Assembly: GCA_032717465.1 (NCBI GenBank)
Contig: CM064671.1
Location: forward strand, 52,489,998 to 52,553,997
Direction: 5' to 3'
Origin: Coenobita brevimanus
Taxonomy: Eukaryota > Arthropoda > Malacostraca > Decapoda > Coenobitidae
DNA length: 64,000 nucleotides
Position numbers and translations under genes: made by a program. The stretch's first letter is position 1. Every line of letters begins with the position of its first letter. The notes beneath the pieces were generated by a model. The model saw nothing but the letters and a program-made list of their open reading frames with translations, searched no databases and was not told the DNA's origin. Of this stretch, positions 1 to 11,086 are shown piece by piece.

Positions 1-112
1 TACAAAAAAGCTATAAGGTTTTTATGGAAGATTCGCTTTTTGTAAGTAATTACACAGAACTTTGTATAAAACTTGGCAGAGTTGCTTGTGCAGTGTTGCC
101 GGTGTAGGTCAG

Positions 113-163
<51 letters not shown>

Positions 164-232
164 GAGAGAGAAAGCAGGGAAACACACACACGCACACACA
201 CAAACAGTGAGAGAGAAATAGAGAGAGAAAGC

Positions 233-273
<41 letters not shown>
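113..273. repeat. (AC)n/(GAGA) compound microsatellite
   Basis: Two AC runs (about 113-162 and 237-273) are separated by a duplicated GAGAGAAA-GCAGGGA spacer, so the whole block looks like a local duplication of one microsatellite. Confidence 0.9.
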
Positions 274-276
<3 letters not shown>

Positions 277-629
277 CCATGGTGGGTGTAAATGGTGGGC
301 TGTACCAAGGCCAGCTAAAAATAGCCTTAGCTGTACGGGAGGTCAGTTGGAAGTATAACAGTGTAAAGGTGACCAGCCACACCCAGACCGGTTAGTTTAA
401 TGTGGCAGCACTATAGTCTAATCGCAGGCTCTGACAGTTGTAATAAGGCAACGAAAAATGAAAACATAGGCAAGGCTACTCTGCTGCAACCCTCCATCAG
501 AGCAAGCACATACACCCCACCTCGCTGCGCACCTAACCAAGCGCATAACGGCCTTAACCCCCCCTCCCCCGATTATTTGTTTTAAAGGTGGATATTTGGA
601 GAATACTTCAAGGACACATCATCTGGGCC

Positions 630-1035
630 CTGCAGATTCATTGCACATGTAGTATTGAAATACCTATATATAGATTTCTTTTTTAGTTTTTCAAAATAAA
701 ACAAAGAAAACTGTATAAGACATATTATTTTACCTATCAATAGACACATGTTCACTATTAGACACAAAACTATATGAAATTTCATGACTCTATAGTGAAT
801 ACTTTCTGAGTCCCAGCCCGGAAAGGAAAACTCTAAGAATCTTTGCACAGGTTGCATTGAAATTCTGGATTTTTTAATTTGTTCATTATAAAAAAAACTA
901 AAAAAAAACTACATAAGATATATCATTCTACCTATCAAACAGCACCAGTTCACTAAAGAACACATAACTATGTGAATTTTCATGACTCTATAGTGAATAC
1001 TTTCTGAGTTCTGGCCCGGAAACGAAATCTCTTCA
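630..1035. repeat. Diverged direct tandem duplication of about 200 bp
   Basis: Two adjacent units share an ordered set of matches: a TTTTT/AAAA-rich start, then 'ACCTATCAA', 'TTCACTA', 'CATGACTCTATAGTGAATAC' and 'TTTCTGAGT', ending in a CCCGGAAA motif. Units are roughly 630-835 and 845-1035. It is non-coding and the divergence suggests an old duplication. Confidence 0.75.
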
Positions 1036-1342
1036 CCTGGCCAGCTGCCCTGCTGCCCATCACTATGGATGGAGACTTATTGATCCATCAGAGTGACAAC
1101 AACACCCACATCTGATATTGTAAGGTAGAAGGTAAAAAAATAAATAAAAAGGATTATTTCGGGTGGTGGACTATCCTACTTTCCTTGATACTTCATCTGT
1201 AACATGAACCCATATGACTGCAGGCTGAAGTTGCCTTTTTGTGGCAGTCCACCATCCTATTTCAGGGTAACAGAGAGGAAGACAAGGGACGTCTGTGTAA
1301 CTAGACAGTGAATTCCCACGATTATATGGGTGTCACCAAAGG

Positions 1343-1348
1343 ACTGCG
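1343..1348. other. Left 6-bp target-site duplication (ACTGCG) of the Polinton
   Basis: ACTGCG at 1343-1348 directly precedes the left terminal inverted repeat, and the same hexamer at 28342-28347 directly follows the right one. Six-base duplications are characteristic of Polinton/Maverick integration by a retrovirus-like integrase. Confidence 0.88.
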
Positions 1349-1822
1349 AGTAGTTCAACCCTGCCCAGGACTATGCACACGTAGTCCTGGGCTGGGTTCT
1401 ACTTGGCATCCCTCCCCACCCTCCCATGCGTAGTACTGGGCATGCCCTCAAGCAATCCTCTACCCCTCCCCCTCCTCCCACCCATGTGTAGTTCTGAACG
1501 TGACCAATACTATCTGTGTAATATTGGAAATGCCCGCAAGCAATTTCTCCCCCTCCCACCTCCCACCCATACGTAGTACTGAGCATGCTCAAATATTGTC
1601 TGTGTAATATTGGGCATGCCTGCAAGCAATTACCCCCCCTCCCCCGATTATTAGGTCACATACCCCCTGTCCAAATCTATTCAGGTTGAAGATGTTTTAA
1701 TAATGAGAGAACAAACGTCCACATCCTAATGTGGCTATGGTGGGTAACTGACCAACGGCAAGGGAGGCCAAGAAGAGTGACCTTGACCAACTTTTATACC
1801 CGAGTAACTTCACCCAGCGAAA

Positions 1823-1878
<56 letters not shown>

Positions 1879-2174
1879 ATCCTGTTTTATATCTCATTTC
1901 TTATTCTCTACAGCTAGAGCCACTCTACAGCTACAGTAACTACACTTAATGCCACCACCACTATTGCTTGATTTAAGAAACGTCTTTTCAGATAAAGGAC
2001 AAATAAAAACAAAGTGAAACATTTGAAGACATTTATTAATAATGTTTTCCTATTTCATACATCATAATCCTGGACATATCCGACACTGTGCATCACTCAG
2101 GTACAGTGGGTCTGCACATTTAAAGCAAAATATCATGGGTATCTTGTGTAGGTCACACAGTGTTTCCAAATGTT
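1349..2174 (+). repeat. Polinton left terminal inverted repeat
   Basis: Begins AGTAGTTCAACCCTGCCC and matches the reverse complement of 27496-28341 in order. Shared blocks are a short array of units containing 'GTAGTACTGGGCATGCC', the segment around the (CT)n run at about 1809-1875, then 'CTTGATTTAAGAAACGTCTT' and the block ending near CCAAATGTT. Divergence from the right repeat is mostly small indels and microsatellite length. Confidence 0.9.
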
Positions 2175-3890
2175 CATTACACCACAATTCTGCTAAAGAT
2201 GATTTCGCATACTTATGCTCGAGTTTGATAGCCGTCCATAGGTCACATCCTAGGCTTGTACCTAAACAAAAGAAAAAACAAATAAGTCCAATATATCACT
2301 CTTTGATACTGAAAAACAAACATTTCATAAGCAACTCCTCAATGATACCTTACCCACCTTAATCTCCCATTGTCCATAGATGTCTGTTGGAGTCTCACTT
2401 CCGGAGGTTTATATATCTTTTATATTACTAGGTACTGGCATTCACCCATCACCTATTATGAAACTGCAAGGACTCATACTTACCAGTATGTAGTGACTGC
2501 ATTCTTCAGGGAAGATACTTGCATTGCCAAAATGCACATTCTTTGTAAGTACAGTAATCACTTTAAGACCCAGATGCCCAAGACCTGGACACCCCAAGGC
2601 CCAAGCATTATGGGCTTATGGCATAATGCAAAAAAAAAAGCTGACATGTGTTCATCCCTACTTTAAATTTGTGGTGCAATGACGAACAGCTGTCTTTTGG
2701 CGAATAGTTCCAGTGACATCCACTAGACTGCCCCTGCATCCTCCCCATTTCCCGCCTACCTATCATCGTGACTGCATGCTCGTCGCCATGGCTGCCCACA
2801 TGCTCGCTTTTGTGAATAAACAGTGAATAAACTGCAATACCTCACCACTAGACCACATGGGAATTTATAGTGTTGTGTTAGGTAATTAGAATTCAGAGTG
2901 CAAAGGATTAAACACAGAGTGTAACACTGGAGTGTTGCAGCTGGCGTGGCAGAAGTAAGAACAGAATGTGCAGTGTTAAACAATTATAATTCACAGTGCA
3001 AAGCAATAATGGATTACTGTACGTGCTTCAAGTGCACCTTCACCACTGTCAGAGCCATAGAGGGGGTGGGTTAAACTTCTCGACAGCCGCGGATGTGTCG
3101 TAAGTACCTTGTACACTGTTAAATATTTTCCTTACTTCAAATTTCTCATTCTCTGGTTACTTTTCATTCATTTTACAGTTTCTCTCCCTTATTTATGTGA
3201 ATAGGGTCTTAAATAGGTGCTATGTATGTCCGGTAGGGATTTAATTAGATGGCTTTCAAAGTTAGGTTGGATTGGGGTCTACAAGTACCTGTCCACGGGT
3301 ATTTTCCCCAAGTCCCGGACAAGAACAAGTCCTGGACGTTGCTTGGGCTATTTTACATTGGATCTTGGAGGGACTACTGTATTTTTATTCAGACAGAAAG
3401 TGCGTCGACAGTTAGGAAGACGTACAGGAAAGTATTTATGAACAATTTTGTACCTGTTCATCATTCTCGACGTAATTATGTTTGCAGAACAGTTTTTTTT
3501 ATGATCATCATTAATCAATCTACACCCTCTGTATAGGTGACATGTATGAAAAATAATACATATGCCCCGCAAACATAAGAAGAAATAATCTGGAGGCAGT
3601 AGGGTTGTGTACACACTTTAAATGTTTTATAACTTGAAAAAGTTACAAAATGTTCAGAGTATTGGTTAGGTGGAAGACCATATGAATCAAGAAAATATAT
3701 AATGTGATCCTTTATAAAAAACAAACCCAGTGGCCCATTTCTCCAGTTTTTGAAGTGGGTAATACGTTAGTGATGATAAACGCACCCCAAGTTTGTCAGG
3801 TACTTTCACATGTGTCATTTCCTCAGCTGCGAGACATCCCCAGAATTGCTTAACACAGTGAGGGGGTAAATTTTTACGAATCGCAGTTTC
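2175..3890. other. Polinton interior between left TIR and capsid remnant, no gene recognised
   Basis: Only short ORFs occur on both strands and none shows a recognisable domain. It may hold the decayed tail of the capsid gene or a lost Polinton gene, but the sequence alone does not support a call. Confidence 0.4.
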
Positions 3891-5430
3891 AAGTTCTTGA
3901 TCATTAATTTTCCTTTAAGCTCTCACATCAGAATATATCTACTGACCATTATTTATTCACAGAATTTCTTGTGCATCTCCAAACACCAGCAGGACACAAG
4001 TAGACCCACTGATTTCCTTGAATGTTATATTTATTTTCAGATTTCCTGTATATTCAGGATCAATTACATCTTTAACCTATAGCATCTCAACCAATTTTTC
4101 ACCAGTGACCCCCTTGCAATCCCCACCAATATATATATATTTTTTTGAGGGGGGGCTCAAACCTTTGCTTTTTGTGAGAAACTATGGCAAATCACAGAAA
4201 AAGTACTCACCAGAGTTTAGAAATGAACTATACAGAAGACCCCTTAAACACCTGGCACCGTGTTCTCTGGAGCCACGCTGTGGGTGTCACGTTTTCTATG
4301 GTAGCAGTAACTATTGCAAACCACTCAGAATAGGTAGATATTTCTTTATTTGGTATGAATTTATATGTAATACGAGAATATGTGATTTTATACACAATAA
4401 TATAGGCAATATAAGCATTCTTTCACTCATTGAACACATCAACGTATCGCACCTTCCTTGGCGACATTACTTTCTCATGACTTCTGCTCGTTTCTTCCTC
4501 TGGTGCCACATAATCTTTGTCCTCCACATTGTCATCAATTGAGGAATCACTTTCCCCTTGAATTCCATACCATGGCATGACATGTCTTTACTTGCCAGGT
4601 CACTGCTAACAGGTGAGTTCCCGAGAGAATGGCATGCAGGGGGAGGGGGTCATGCAGGGTAAGGCAGTGTCCCTGCATGGCGCCGGGTAAAGGAAGGTGT
4701 CCCTCGTATACGTACCAAAAATCAAGCGGAAAATGTCAAAAATGTGCAAATGACGGACCTCACAATTGCAAAACATATGGGTATGTTGTTGGGACTGAGC
4801 ATGAAAAAAGTTGCAACACACCCATACGTTATCAGGACGCGGCAGGTTAACATTCTCAGGTAATAAATCTAAAACTAAAATCATCCTTCCCTTGGTATAG
4901 GCCTTGAGAACCAGAGCCTTCAAGGCATATTGGTACAATGAGACAAACTGATAAGAAAAAGAGACTGTGAAGTTATACAGACTGCTGTGATCAATTTTAT
5001 AAAGGCCGGATAATTATACATGTACTTATTTTCAGCCTGAATCCCATTTAAAAACACAGATCCAGATTTAAACATTGTATGTACTACTGCATTTACAAAC
5101 ATCATCTTATCATCGTCTACGAGTAAGGAAATTCCATCTTCTTTTGTAACCTGTAATTTCAACTTGAGGGCTAGAATGCTCATACCAATGAATGACCCAT
5201 CAGCTCAAGTTATGCGAAATTCAACATATTTGTCAGTTATTTTTGATCGAAGCCTGCAATCATGGGATGAACATCCATATCCTGCTTTGAATTAATTGAT
5301 TATTCCATCATCCGGACTTTGTGAGGACGAGGAAACATTTCTTATATGGCAGCTGAATAATTGTTGAGAGGGGATTTTACCCATACTCCCGAAGCAACAT
5401 CAAAAAACATGTTATCAAAATCAAATTACT
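3890..5430 (-). pseudogene. Polinton major capsid protein remnant (double jelly-roll), broken and deleted
   Basis: Reading the minus strand from about 5420, fragments match the conserved Polinton major-capsid pattern. First comes a segment ending DKYVEFRIT, then around 5183-4990 a stretch with KLQVTKEDG followed by MMFVNAVVHTMFKSGSVFLNG, the family's 'NNxLHSLFSxVxVxLN' region. From 4920 to 4853 and again below 4072 come the C-terminal beta-strands, including VLDLLPENV and later NLKINITFKE. At least three in-frame stops are present. Only tens of residues separate the N-terminal third from the C-terminal part, so the middle of the usual roughly 600-residue protein has been deleted. The C-terminal part is further split by a TTAA MITE at 4076-4846. 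Confidence 0.72.
4076..4846 (+). mobile_element. piggyBac-like non-autonomous element (TTAA MITE), copy 1
   Basis: Flanked by TTAA at 4072-4075 and 4847-4850. The ends read CCTATAGC... and ...GCGGCAGG, whose reverse complement starts CCTGCCGC. The body aligns over its length with 62230-62989, sharing for example 'TTTGGTATGAATTTATATGTA', 'ATATAGGCAATAT', 'TTTGTCCTCCAC' and 'CATGTCTTTACT'. Duplication of TTAA is the hallmark of piggyBac-type transposition. No transposase is encoded. It interrupts the major capsid remnant. Confidence 0.75.
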
Positions 5431-5765
5431 ATTCTAACTAATCTATATTAAGTCAAAAACATCCTTTTTATAACATTTCCATAATTGCTGACTTATTTTT
5501 TACTTTTATGTCCTCCTCTCATGCTAGCTCTTTGAGCAACATCTTTCAGGGCTGTAATACCTCTCTGTTTCATAGAGTCCTTCAGGTTTGCCTTGACACT
5601 ATAGTAGATTCATCCTTGAGTACACCTCATCCCATACCCACAGCTTCAGGAACTACATTTTTCATTAAAAAAAGGGAATTACCTGTTTCCTTATGCCCCA
5701 TAGAAAGTGAAAATTACCAGCCCCCAGTTGGTAGTATATGGGACTCGTAAAAGTAGTTATATCAC

Positions 5766-6072
5766 TTGGGGCGCTTTCACATGAGGCCACCGGTGGCCAC
5801 CACTGGTGGCCACCATCGGTAGCCCAGTGTGAAGGGGCCGGCAACTAGTGTAGCCGTATGAAAGCTCCGATTTGAAAAAAAATGCTTTACAGCGAGTGGC
5901 AGCAACTGCCAGTGGCGGACACTAGTTGCGCGAGCGAGCCACTGCCAGGAGCTGGTTGCCGGCCAGAAAACTGCAGTGGCCTCGTATGAAAGGCTCCATT
6001 GAAAACTATGGGAGGCAACTAATTGCGGCCACTGGTGGCAGCCACCGGTGGCCTCGTGTGAAAGCGGCCCTA
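5766..6072. mobile_element. Short MITE with long inverted ends and GGCCACCGGTGGCC palindromes
   Basis: The left end reads GGGGCGCTTTCACATGAGGC and the right end, in reverse complement, AGGGCCGCTTTCACACGAGG. Both continue into CACCGGTGGC/CACCAGTGGC palindromic repeats. The arms are about 45 bp and the interior is GC-rich with more variants of the same motif. It is non-coding. The CTTTCACAYGAGGCC ends resemble those of ISL2EU/PIF-type or hAT-type MITEs, but no clear target-site duplication was found, so the superfamily is open. Confidence 0.65.
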
Positions 6073-6082
6073 GAGCCCCTCC

Positions 6083-6312
6083 TCATTTCAGTAGGAATCT
6101 TTGAAAGTAACAAGAATTCATCTTCGGAAGGAAGAATCTGATAGTAAACATCATGGTGTCAAAAACAGTCATCTGTCTGTGAACATCTTTACCTACATCT
6201 TGTATGTAAAACACTGGTAACACTGTGATTGTCTTCAGAGTATATTGGCCCACCATTCTGATCATTAATTTTTAGGGCAACACATTTTATGGCTGAACTA
6301 CTAGTTGCTGTG
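6083..6312 (-). pseudogene. Polinton minor capsid (penton-like) C-terminal fragment
   Basis: A minus-strand frame of about 60 codons (6265-6083) carries YIQDVGKDVHRQM and FDTMMFTIRFFLP, matching the end of the Polinton single-jelly-roll protein, where a 'F(D)TIEIDIR' strand closes the domain. The upstream part of the same gene lies at 12109-12903 on the other side of the LTR retrotransposon. It is bounded on the left by the MITE at 5766-6072. Confidence 0.6.
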
Positions 6313-7341
6313 TGTCACGGGGTTTTTATAATATCACGGTAATTTTGGAATAAATGGTTAAATATTATTTAATTTGATAATAATATTCAATAATATTGAA
6401 GAGCAAAGACAATGATTGTCTTGCTACATCAAGAAATTACTTACTTTACGCTGACTTGCTAAGATTCTCAAGAACGAGAATTTATAAACTTTCTCAACAG
6501 TACACAGCAGAGACTAATTACTCACAATTGCTGAATTACTGTACTGTTAGCCTCTGGAGAAAGTTACATCACCCCTGACAATAAATAACTAATACTAACA
6601 TCAGGTTCTTGCCGATGCTTAACTCCCAGATGGCACAACGGATATTAAGTTAAAACAACAAGACTGGTCTAAGTACCAGTTATGAAAGCAAACGTTTATG
6701 CAAGCTAGGAGCTATATGGAAAATAAGCTTCATTATGGATTAAATGAAACAAGATTTTACTTTACATTGAAGCTCAAGAAATAGAACTGTTAAATTTATT
6801 AATCCCAAAAAAATAAATTTAACGTTACATTTCAAATCAATGAGACGCACTCACTCACTCTCACACGAGCTAAATACTTACGTCTAAAAAAAAAAACACC
6901 TTAATTAAACTCTTATAACTAGAAAATACACAAAAGAAATACTATAATCGATGAATGCTGCGTATCACCAGATGGGTGGGAAGACTGGACTAACTGTGAA
7001 GTGGAGTTTGGGTACTAGCTGACCTCTCACACTGCGGCACAGGACCTTCCTCCGTCACAACAAACACAAGACTGACTAAGTCGTGGGAAAGCGGAGCACT
7101 CGGCCGCATTTTTTAACGGTCGAATGAGCAGGGACGAACGATAAAAAACAATAGTATCGCTCAGTACAGCACTTAGTGACGTGCATTAAATCGGTCACCT
7201 TTTTGAAAACGGTGACGAATGATTTGAAAGTATACTCCGTAATGGAGGGAGAAACGGTTAGCTGAGCGATACACAGTGAGTTTTCCACTAATAGTTCGTG
7301 GTTTCTCACAAAAAGGAAATGTCGCGAATTGATTCGTGACA
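6313..7341 (-). repeat. LTR, 3' copy relative to the retrotransposon
   Basis: A 1,029-bp direct repeat of 11087-12108 with TG...CA ends. Differences seen include GGGGTT versus GGGATT near the start, a short cluster around 'CATCAAGAAATTAC' and a 5-bp indel at GTGAAGTGGAG. Confidence 0.93.
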
Positions 7342-7869
7342 TTACGCCCCTTGAAAATTAAATCTTTCTTCCTTCAGAAGAAAGATTTCAATATACATAC
7401 ATATACATCCTAACTCAGTCACACAAGATTCACACTGTGGGGTGTGTGCTATCCTGCTACAGGAGTATGTCGCAGTCGCCAGTGAGCGAAAAAACCTCGT
7501 ATTTACGTTAATAGAAACAAGCTTGAGGGAAAAACTCCGTGACGACTGTGAAAATCCTGTACTCAGGTCAAACTGAGCGAAAGTTCGCTACATTTACATT
7601 AACAACTAATTGTTATGTAGTGTTGTGTATGTAATACACGGTGTAGGTGTGACAGTTGTAGTGTAACTGTACCTACGTGTAAAATGACACAGTAATACAA
7701 ATTTATAGTAAAATAATGATGACAAGGCAGAAGAGAAGGGGCGGCAGCATGCAACAGGAACGGCCAGCTGATCTGCACGGCAATGCTGCACCCACCAGCT
7801 ACACCTGCGAAAAGAATTAAGGTGGAGCATCAAAACTGTTATTTCTGTCTCTCTCTCTACCTAGCAATC

Positions 7870-8110
7870 AGTACTTGTCATTATTAACCAGGAAACGTAA
7901 TTCTTGAATTCACAAATTGCTTAGAACCCTTATAGCTTACTGGTTAACGCTTTCATTATTAACCAGGAAACGTGCCAGTTCTTGAATTCACAAATTGCTT
8001 AGAACGGGCAGTTTACTGGTTAACCTAACATTATTAACCAGGAAACGTGCCAGTTCTTGAATTCACAAATTGCTTAGAACGGGCAGTTTACTGGTTAACC
8101 TAACTCTACA
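7870..8110. repeat. Three tandem units of about 70-75 bp in the LTR element 3' region
   Basis: Units contain CATTATTAACCAGGAAACGT, then TTCTTGAATTCACAAATTGC, then TTAGAAC and ACTGGTTAAC. Units 2 and 3 are almost identical; unit 1 is diverged and a degenerate fourth lies near 8392-8456. Each unit starts TTAACCAG and ends CTGGTTAA, so each is itself bounded by an inverted repeat. It lies between the ORF end and the 3' LTR. Confidence 0.85.
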
Positions 8111-8487
8111 CTTACGAGTAATACAGGAAGCTGAAAATCGCTACGCAATCTCGGGCAGGTCACGTTTTAACACCCACCGTGGGTGTTAACACTCATGTGG
8201 GTAATGTGCATTCTCCGGGAATCCTCAGAGAGGCCCACAGCTCGAGACATTCCACAAGGTAATTCATACACAGCCTCGGACTGTCTCTGCAAGGTTCTCA
8301 AACTTCCCCCTTAACTTATGGTATACATGTATGTACAAGCCCTGGATATACTGTGTCCTGTAGGGCCAACGAGTGAGACGTCTGGTCTACACTTTTAACT
8401 GGGAACCAGGCTGGTCCTTGGATTACTCAAATCGCTTAGGATGCCTATTACGGAACCCAACATACAACTGCTCATGTTAGTCAGCAG

Positions 8488-10674
8488 TTAGTAAGCAGCT
8501 AGTAGGTGAGACATCAGGTCTACACCCACATTACCACTATCCTGTCTCTCAACTGACTCAGAGATTACAGGTGTGGTTAGAAACGGCACAGGAAGGGCAT
8601 GTCCCTGATTAGTGGTGTTACTTTGACACACACTGCAGGAACGGACAAAACTATCTATGTCTCGTCCCATCCCTGGCCAGAAAAAGTCAGCTCGGATACG
8701 GCCCTGGGTCTTCCTTTTGCCCATGTGACCTCCTGAGGCTGAACAATGACCCCATTGTAACACTGCTAGGCGGTACTTGGCGGGAACGACAAACTGCAGT
8801 CGAACCTCGCCCTCGGGTGTTCGTGACTCACGGTAGAGCCGTCCTTGTTTGCGAAGGAACTTGGCTCGACCTCCCCGTGAATACTTTATCACTCGACCCT
8901 TTTGTTTGTTCCGCACGGTAGCAAGTGTCGGGTCAGAATGTTGTTCTTGCACAACAAGTTGACTAAACATCAGATCTTGCGGCGATTCAATGATCACTGG
9001 GGTGACACAGTCTGGAGCCTCAGTCATGGCTCGTGTTACCGCAGCAGCCGAAGTCTGAGTAGCGTCATCGGAGCAACTATCCTTGACTCCATTAATATTG
9101 CCTACTATAAAGTCAAATAGAGGCTCTGGCATGACAACCGCAAGTGTCGTACCAGTATAAAATGGAGATGCCACCTGGATACATGCCTCAGGGAACAATC
9201 TCACTGATCCATCAATAAGCTTTGCATGGATCTGTCGAACTAAACTCTGCTTAACAGAGCAACCTGAGGAACCATTGTCTCTCAGGACCTTCACAGGAAT
9301 GCCTACCACAAACCCTGGCTGAACAAGGAAGGTACTGTCACCTGTGGGAGGGCCTATGGAGGAAGCAGCTAGCCACTCATGAGGCTGCTGAACTGATGTG
9401 GCAAACATTGTGCCTTGAGGGTTATATTGGGAAGATGGAACATTGGCCATCTGTGGAGGGGGGTTCACTGTCACTGTGGGACTAGTGAACTGTGGGGAAG
9501 TACCCACACTGGTAGGGACGTGACCACCGTGCTGCTGCTGAGGAATGAAGGCTGCATTCGCTTCCTGCCTCTTTTGAGCTGGTGGTGAAAAAGTTTGTCC
9601 CGACGGTCGGTTGCGTGGCTGATACTGCTGCTGGTTAGGGTACTTGTTGTACCTCTTCCACTCTTGTTTCTGAGTGTTTTGCCCCTGGTCCTTCCACTGC
9701 GGTTTTGGACCTTGGCCATTATTCTGAGAATGGCCTTGTTGCTGGGGTTCAGTCTGAGACGGCTTCCCAGACTTGGCAGTATCTTTTCTGCTCCAGGTGT
9801 TTTGCTTATGAGCTTGATACCCGTATGCAGTAAAGAATGCGTCAGCCTTCTCTACCATTTGGCTGGCATCTTTCACCTGGCAGATCTTAAGCTGTGCTAT
9901 GAGCTCAGCAGGCCACGACCTCTCTAGCTGTGTACGCAGCATAAGGTCAATTATCCCCTCACGCGTGGAAGGAGTTTCATCTTTTTCCATCCACTCACCT
10001 AGGTAAGCAGTGAGACGGTCGAGGAACTGAACAGCTGTCTCCTTGTCTTGGAGACGAGCTCGCATGAACTGAGCTTTAGCGTCGTCTACTGTGAGGCCAT
10101 ACGCCTTAATGAGTGCAGCTTTCATCACTTCATACGTGAGATTGTCTCCACGAATTCTGTGGAGAATATCGAGGGCAGGGCCCTCAAACAGACTAAGAAA
10201 CTGAAGCCGCTTAGCTGCATCATCGAGCTGGTAAAGCTGAGCCATGTCTTCAAATCGAGCTATGTATGGCTCGATTCGCTCGCCATCTTTGTATGGGGGA
10301 AGCTTGATGTGTGGGGTCGCCATAACATGTGCAGGGAGAGCGCTCGTGGAGCTTGAACCAACTGCACCAGATGTGTCTGAAGCCAAGGAATCTCGCTTGA
10401 GCTTCAGCACTTCAAGTTCATGTTTTTCTCGTGCTTCTCGCTCGGCACGTTCGTGTTCTCGTTCTCTGTCTCGTTGTTCACGCTCGTATTCGCGCTGTTC
10501 ACGCTCGTATTCGCGCTGTTCTCGCTCGTATTCGCGCTGTATCTTACGCTCATCACGGGCATCATTCTCGCGCTGCTGTTCCTGATTATGCCGTGAGAGT
10601 ATATACTCTTTAATTTCGGTTGGGTCCGAAAGACCCATATCTTTGGCTTCCTGTAAAAATATGTTGGTAGCCAT
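8488..10674 (-). CDS. Gag plus protease-like plus integrase zinc-binding polyprotein lacking reverse transcriptase (728 aa)
   Basis: One uninterrupted ORF inside the LTR element. Residues about 30-95 are an extremely charged coiled coil with four EYEREQR-type heptads. Residues about 120-290 form a Gag capsid-like domain (PPYKDGERIEPYIARFE, then LFEGPALDIL). Residues 290-450 are Gln/Pro-rich with no CCHC knuckle. Around 455-530 lies a retropepsin-like fold with DNGSSG (466-471) where active enzymes have D-T/S-G. At 643-683 is the integrase HHCC zinc-binding module (H643, H650, C680, C683), followed by a 45-residue tail. Reverse transcriptase, RNase H and the integrase core are missing, yet the frame is open, as if a clean internal deletion fused Gag-protease to the zinc module. 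The start at 10674 was chosen because the Gag N-terminus follows directly and no upstream in-frame Met is apparent. Confidence 0.85.
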   Translation of the reverse strand: MATNIFLQEAKDMGLSDPTEIKEYILSRHNQEQQRENDARDERKIQREYEREQREYEREQREYEREQRDREREHERAEREAREKHELEVLKLKRDSLASDTSGAVGSSSTSALPAHVMATPHIKLPPYKDGERIEPYIARFEDMAQLYQLDDAAKRLQFLSLFEGPALDILHRIRGDNLTYEVMKAALIKAYGLTVDDAKAQFMRARLQDKETAVQFLDRLTAYLGEWMEKDETPSTREGIIDLMLRTQLERSWPAELIAQLKICQVKDASQMVEKADAFFTAYGYQAHKQNTWSRKDTAKSGKPSQTEPQQQGHSQNNGQGPKPQWKDQGQNTQKQEWKRYNKYPNQQQYQPRNRPSGQTFSPPAQKRQEANAAFIPQQQHGGHVPTSVGTSPQFTSPTVTVNPPPQMANVPSSQYNPQGTMFATSVQQPHEWLAASSIGPPTGDSTFLVQPGFVVGIPVKVLRDNGSSGCSVKQSLVRQIHAKLIDGSVRLFPEACIQVASPFYTGTTLAVVMPEPLFDFIVGNINGVKDSCSDDATQTSAAAVTRAMTEAPDCVTPVIIESPQDLMFSQLVVQEQHSDPTLATVRNKQKGRVIKYSRGGRAKFLRKQGRLYRESRTPEGEVRLQFVVPAKYRLAVLQWGHCSASGGHMGKRKTQGRIRADFFWPGMGRDIDSFVRSCSVCQSNTTNQGHALPVPFLTTPVISESVERQDSGNVGVDLMSHLLAAY

Positions 10675-11069
10675 GTCGCTAACTCAATCTAAATAACTAG
10701 CGACTCAGTACTGATTGCTGCTTCGCAAACGAATGCTAATAAACAAATAAAGAATACAGACACAAGCTAGTGGTGACCAGTCTTATCTAGTTAACTGGCA
10801 AAAATTAAAGCAAAAATGCAAATGACTGGGAAGACTCAATAATAAACACAATGGGTACACTGACTTCCCAGAAGCGAATAAAATCGTCTGGCGTTTCCAA
10901 GAATAAACTAGAGTTAAGTACTCTATTGATTAATAAAGCAAAAACTCACTTGCTAAATTAACGGTAAACACCAGTAAACTTGTGTCTATAAACTTTAATG
11001 ATAAATACCTAAATACGAATGAGTGAGCACTATCTCGTGAATAGCTTTAGAGCTAGGAGTTAATATCCT

Positions 11070-11086
11070 GGAATGAGGTCGCCAAT
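11070..11086 (-). other. Putative primer-binding site of the LTR element
   Basis: On the minus strand the base pairs immediately inside the 5' LTR read ATTGGCGACCTCATTCC. TGGCGACC fits the 3' end of a tRNA ending GGTCG-CCA, as used by several Gypsy-type elements (tRNA-Arg). The tRNA match is inference. Confidence 0.5.

Larger units (their letters stand above)
1..1342. other. Left flank outside the Polinton, no gene seen
   Basis: This stretch holds two (AC)n microsatellites near its left end, a diverged tandem duplication at about 630-1035 and AT-rich unique sequence. No reading frame resembles a known protein; the ORFs over the AC repeats are repeat translations (His-Thr or Cys-Val). It ends at the target-site duplication of the Polinton. 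Confidence 0.6.

Noticed and set aside
7870..8110. CRISPR-like array
   Set aside because: Units of about 70-75 bp are contiguous tandem repeats with no unique spacers, inside a eukaryotic LTR retrotransposon.
8488..10674. Domesticated host gene derived from Gag
   Set aside because: It lies between near-identical LTRs with a target duplication, so it belongs to a recent retrotransposon copy; domestication is not indicated.
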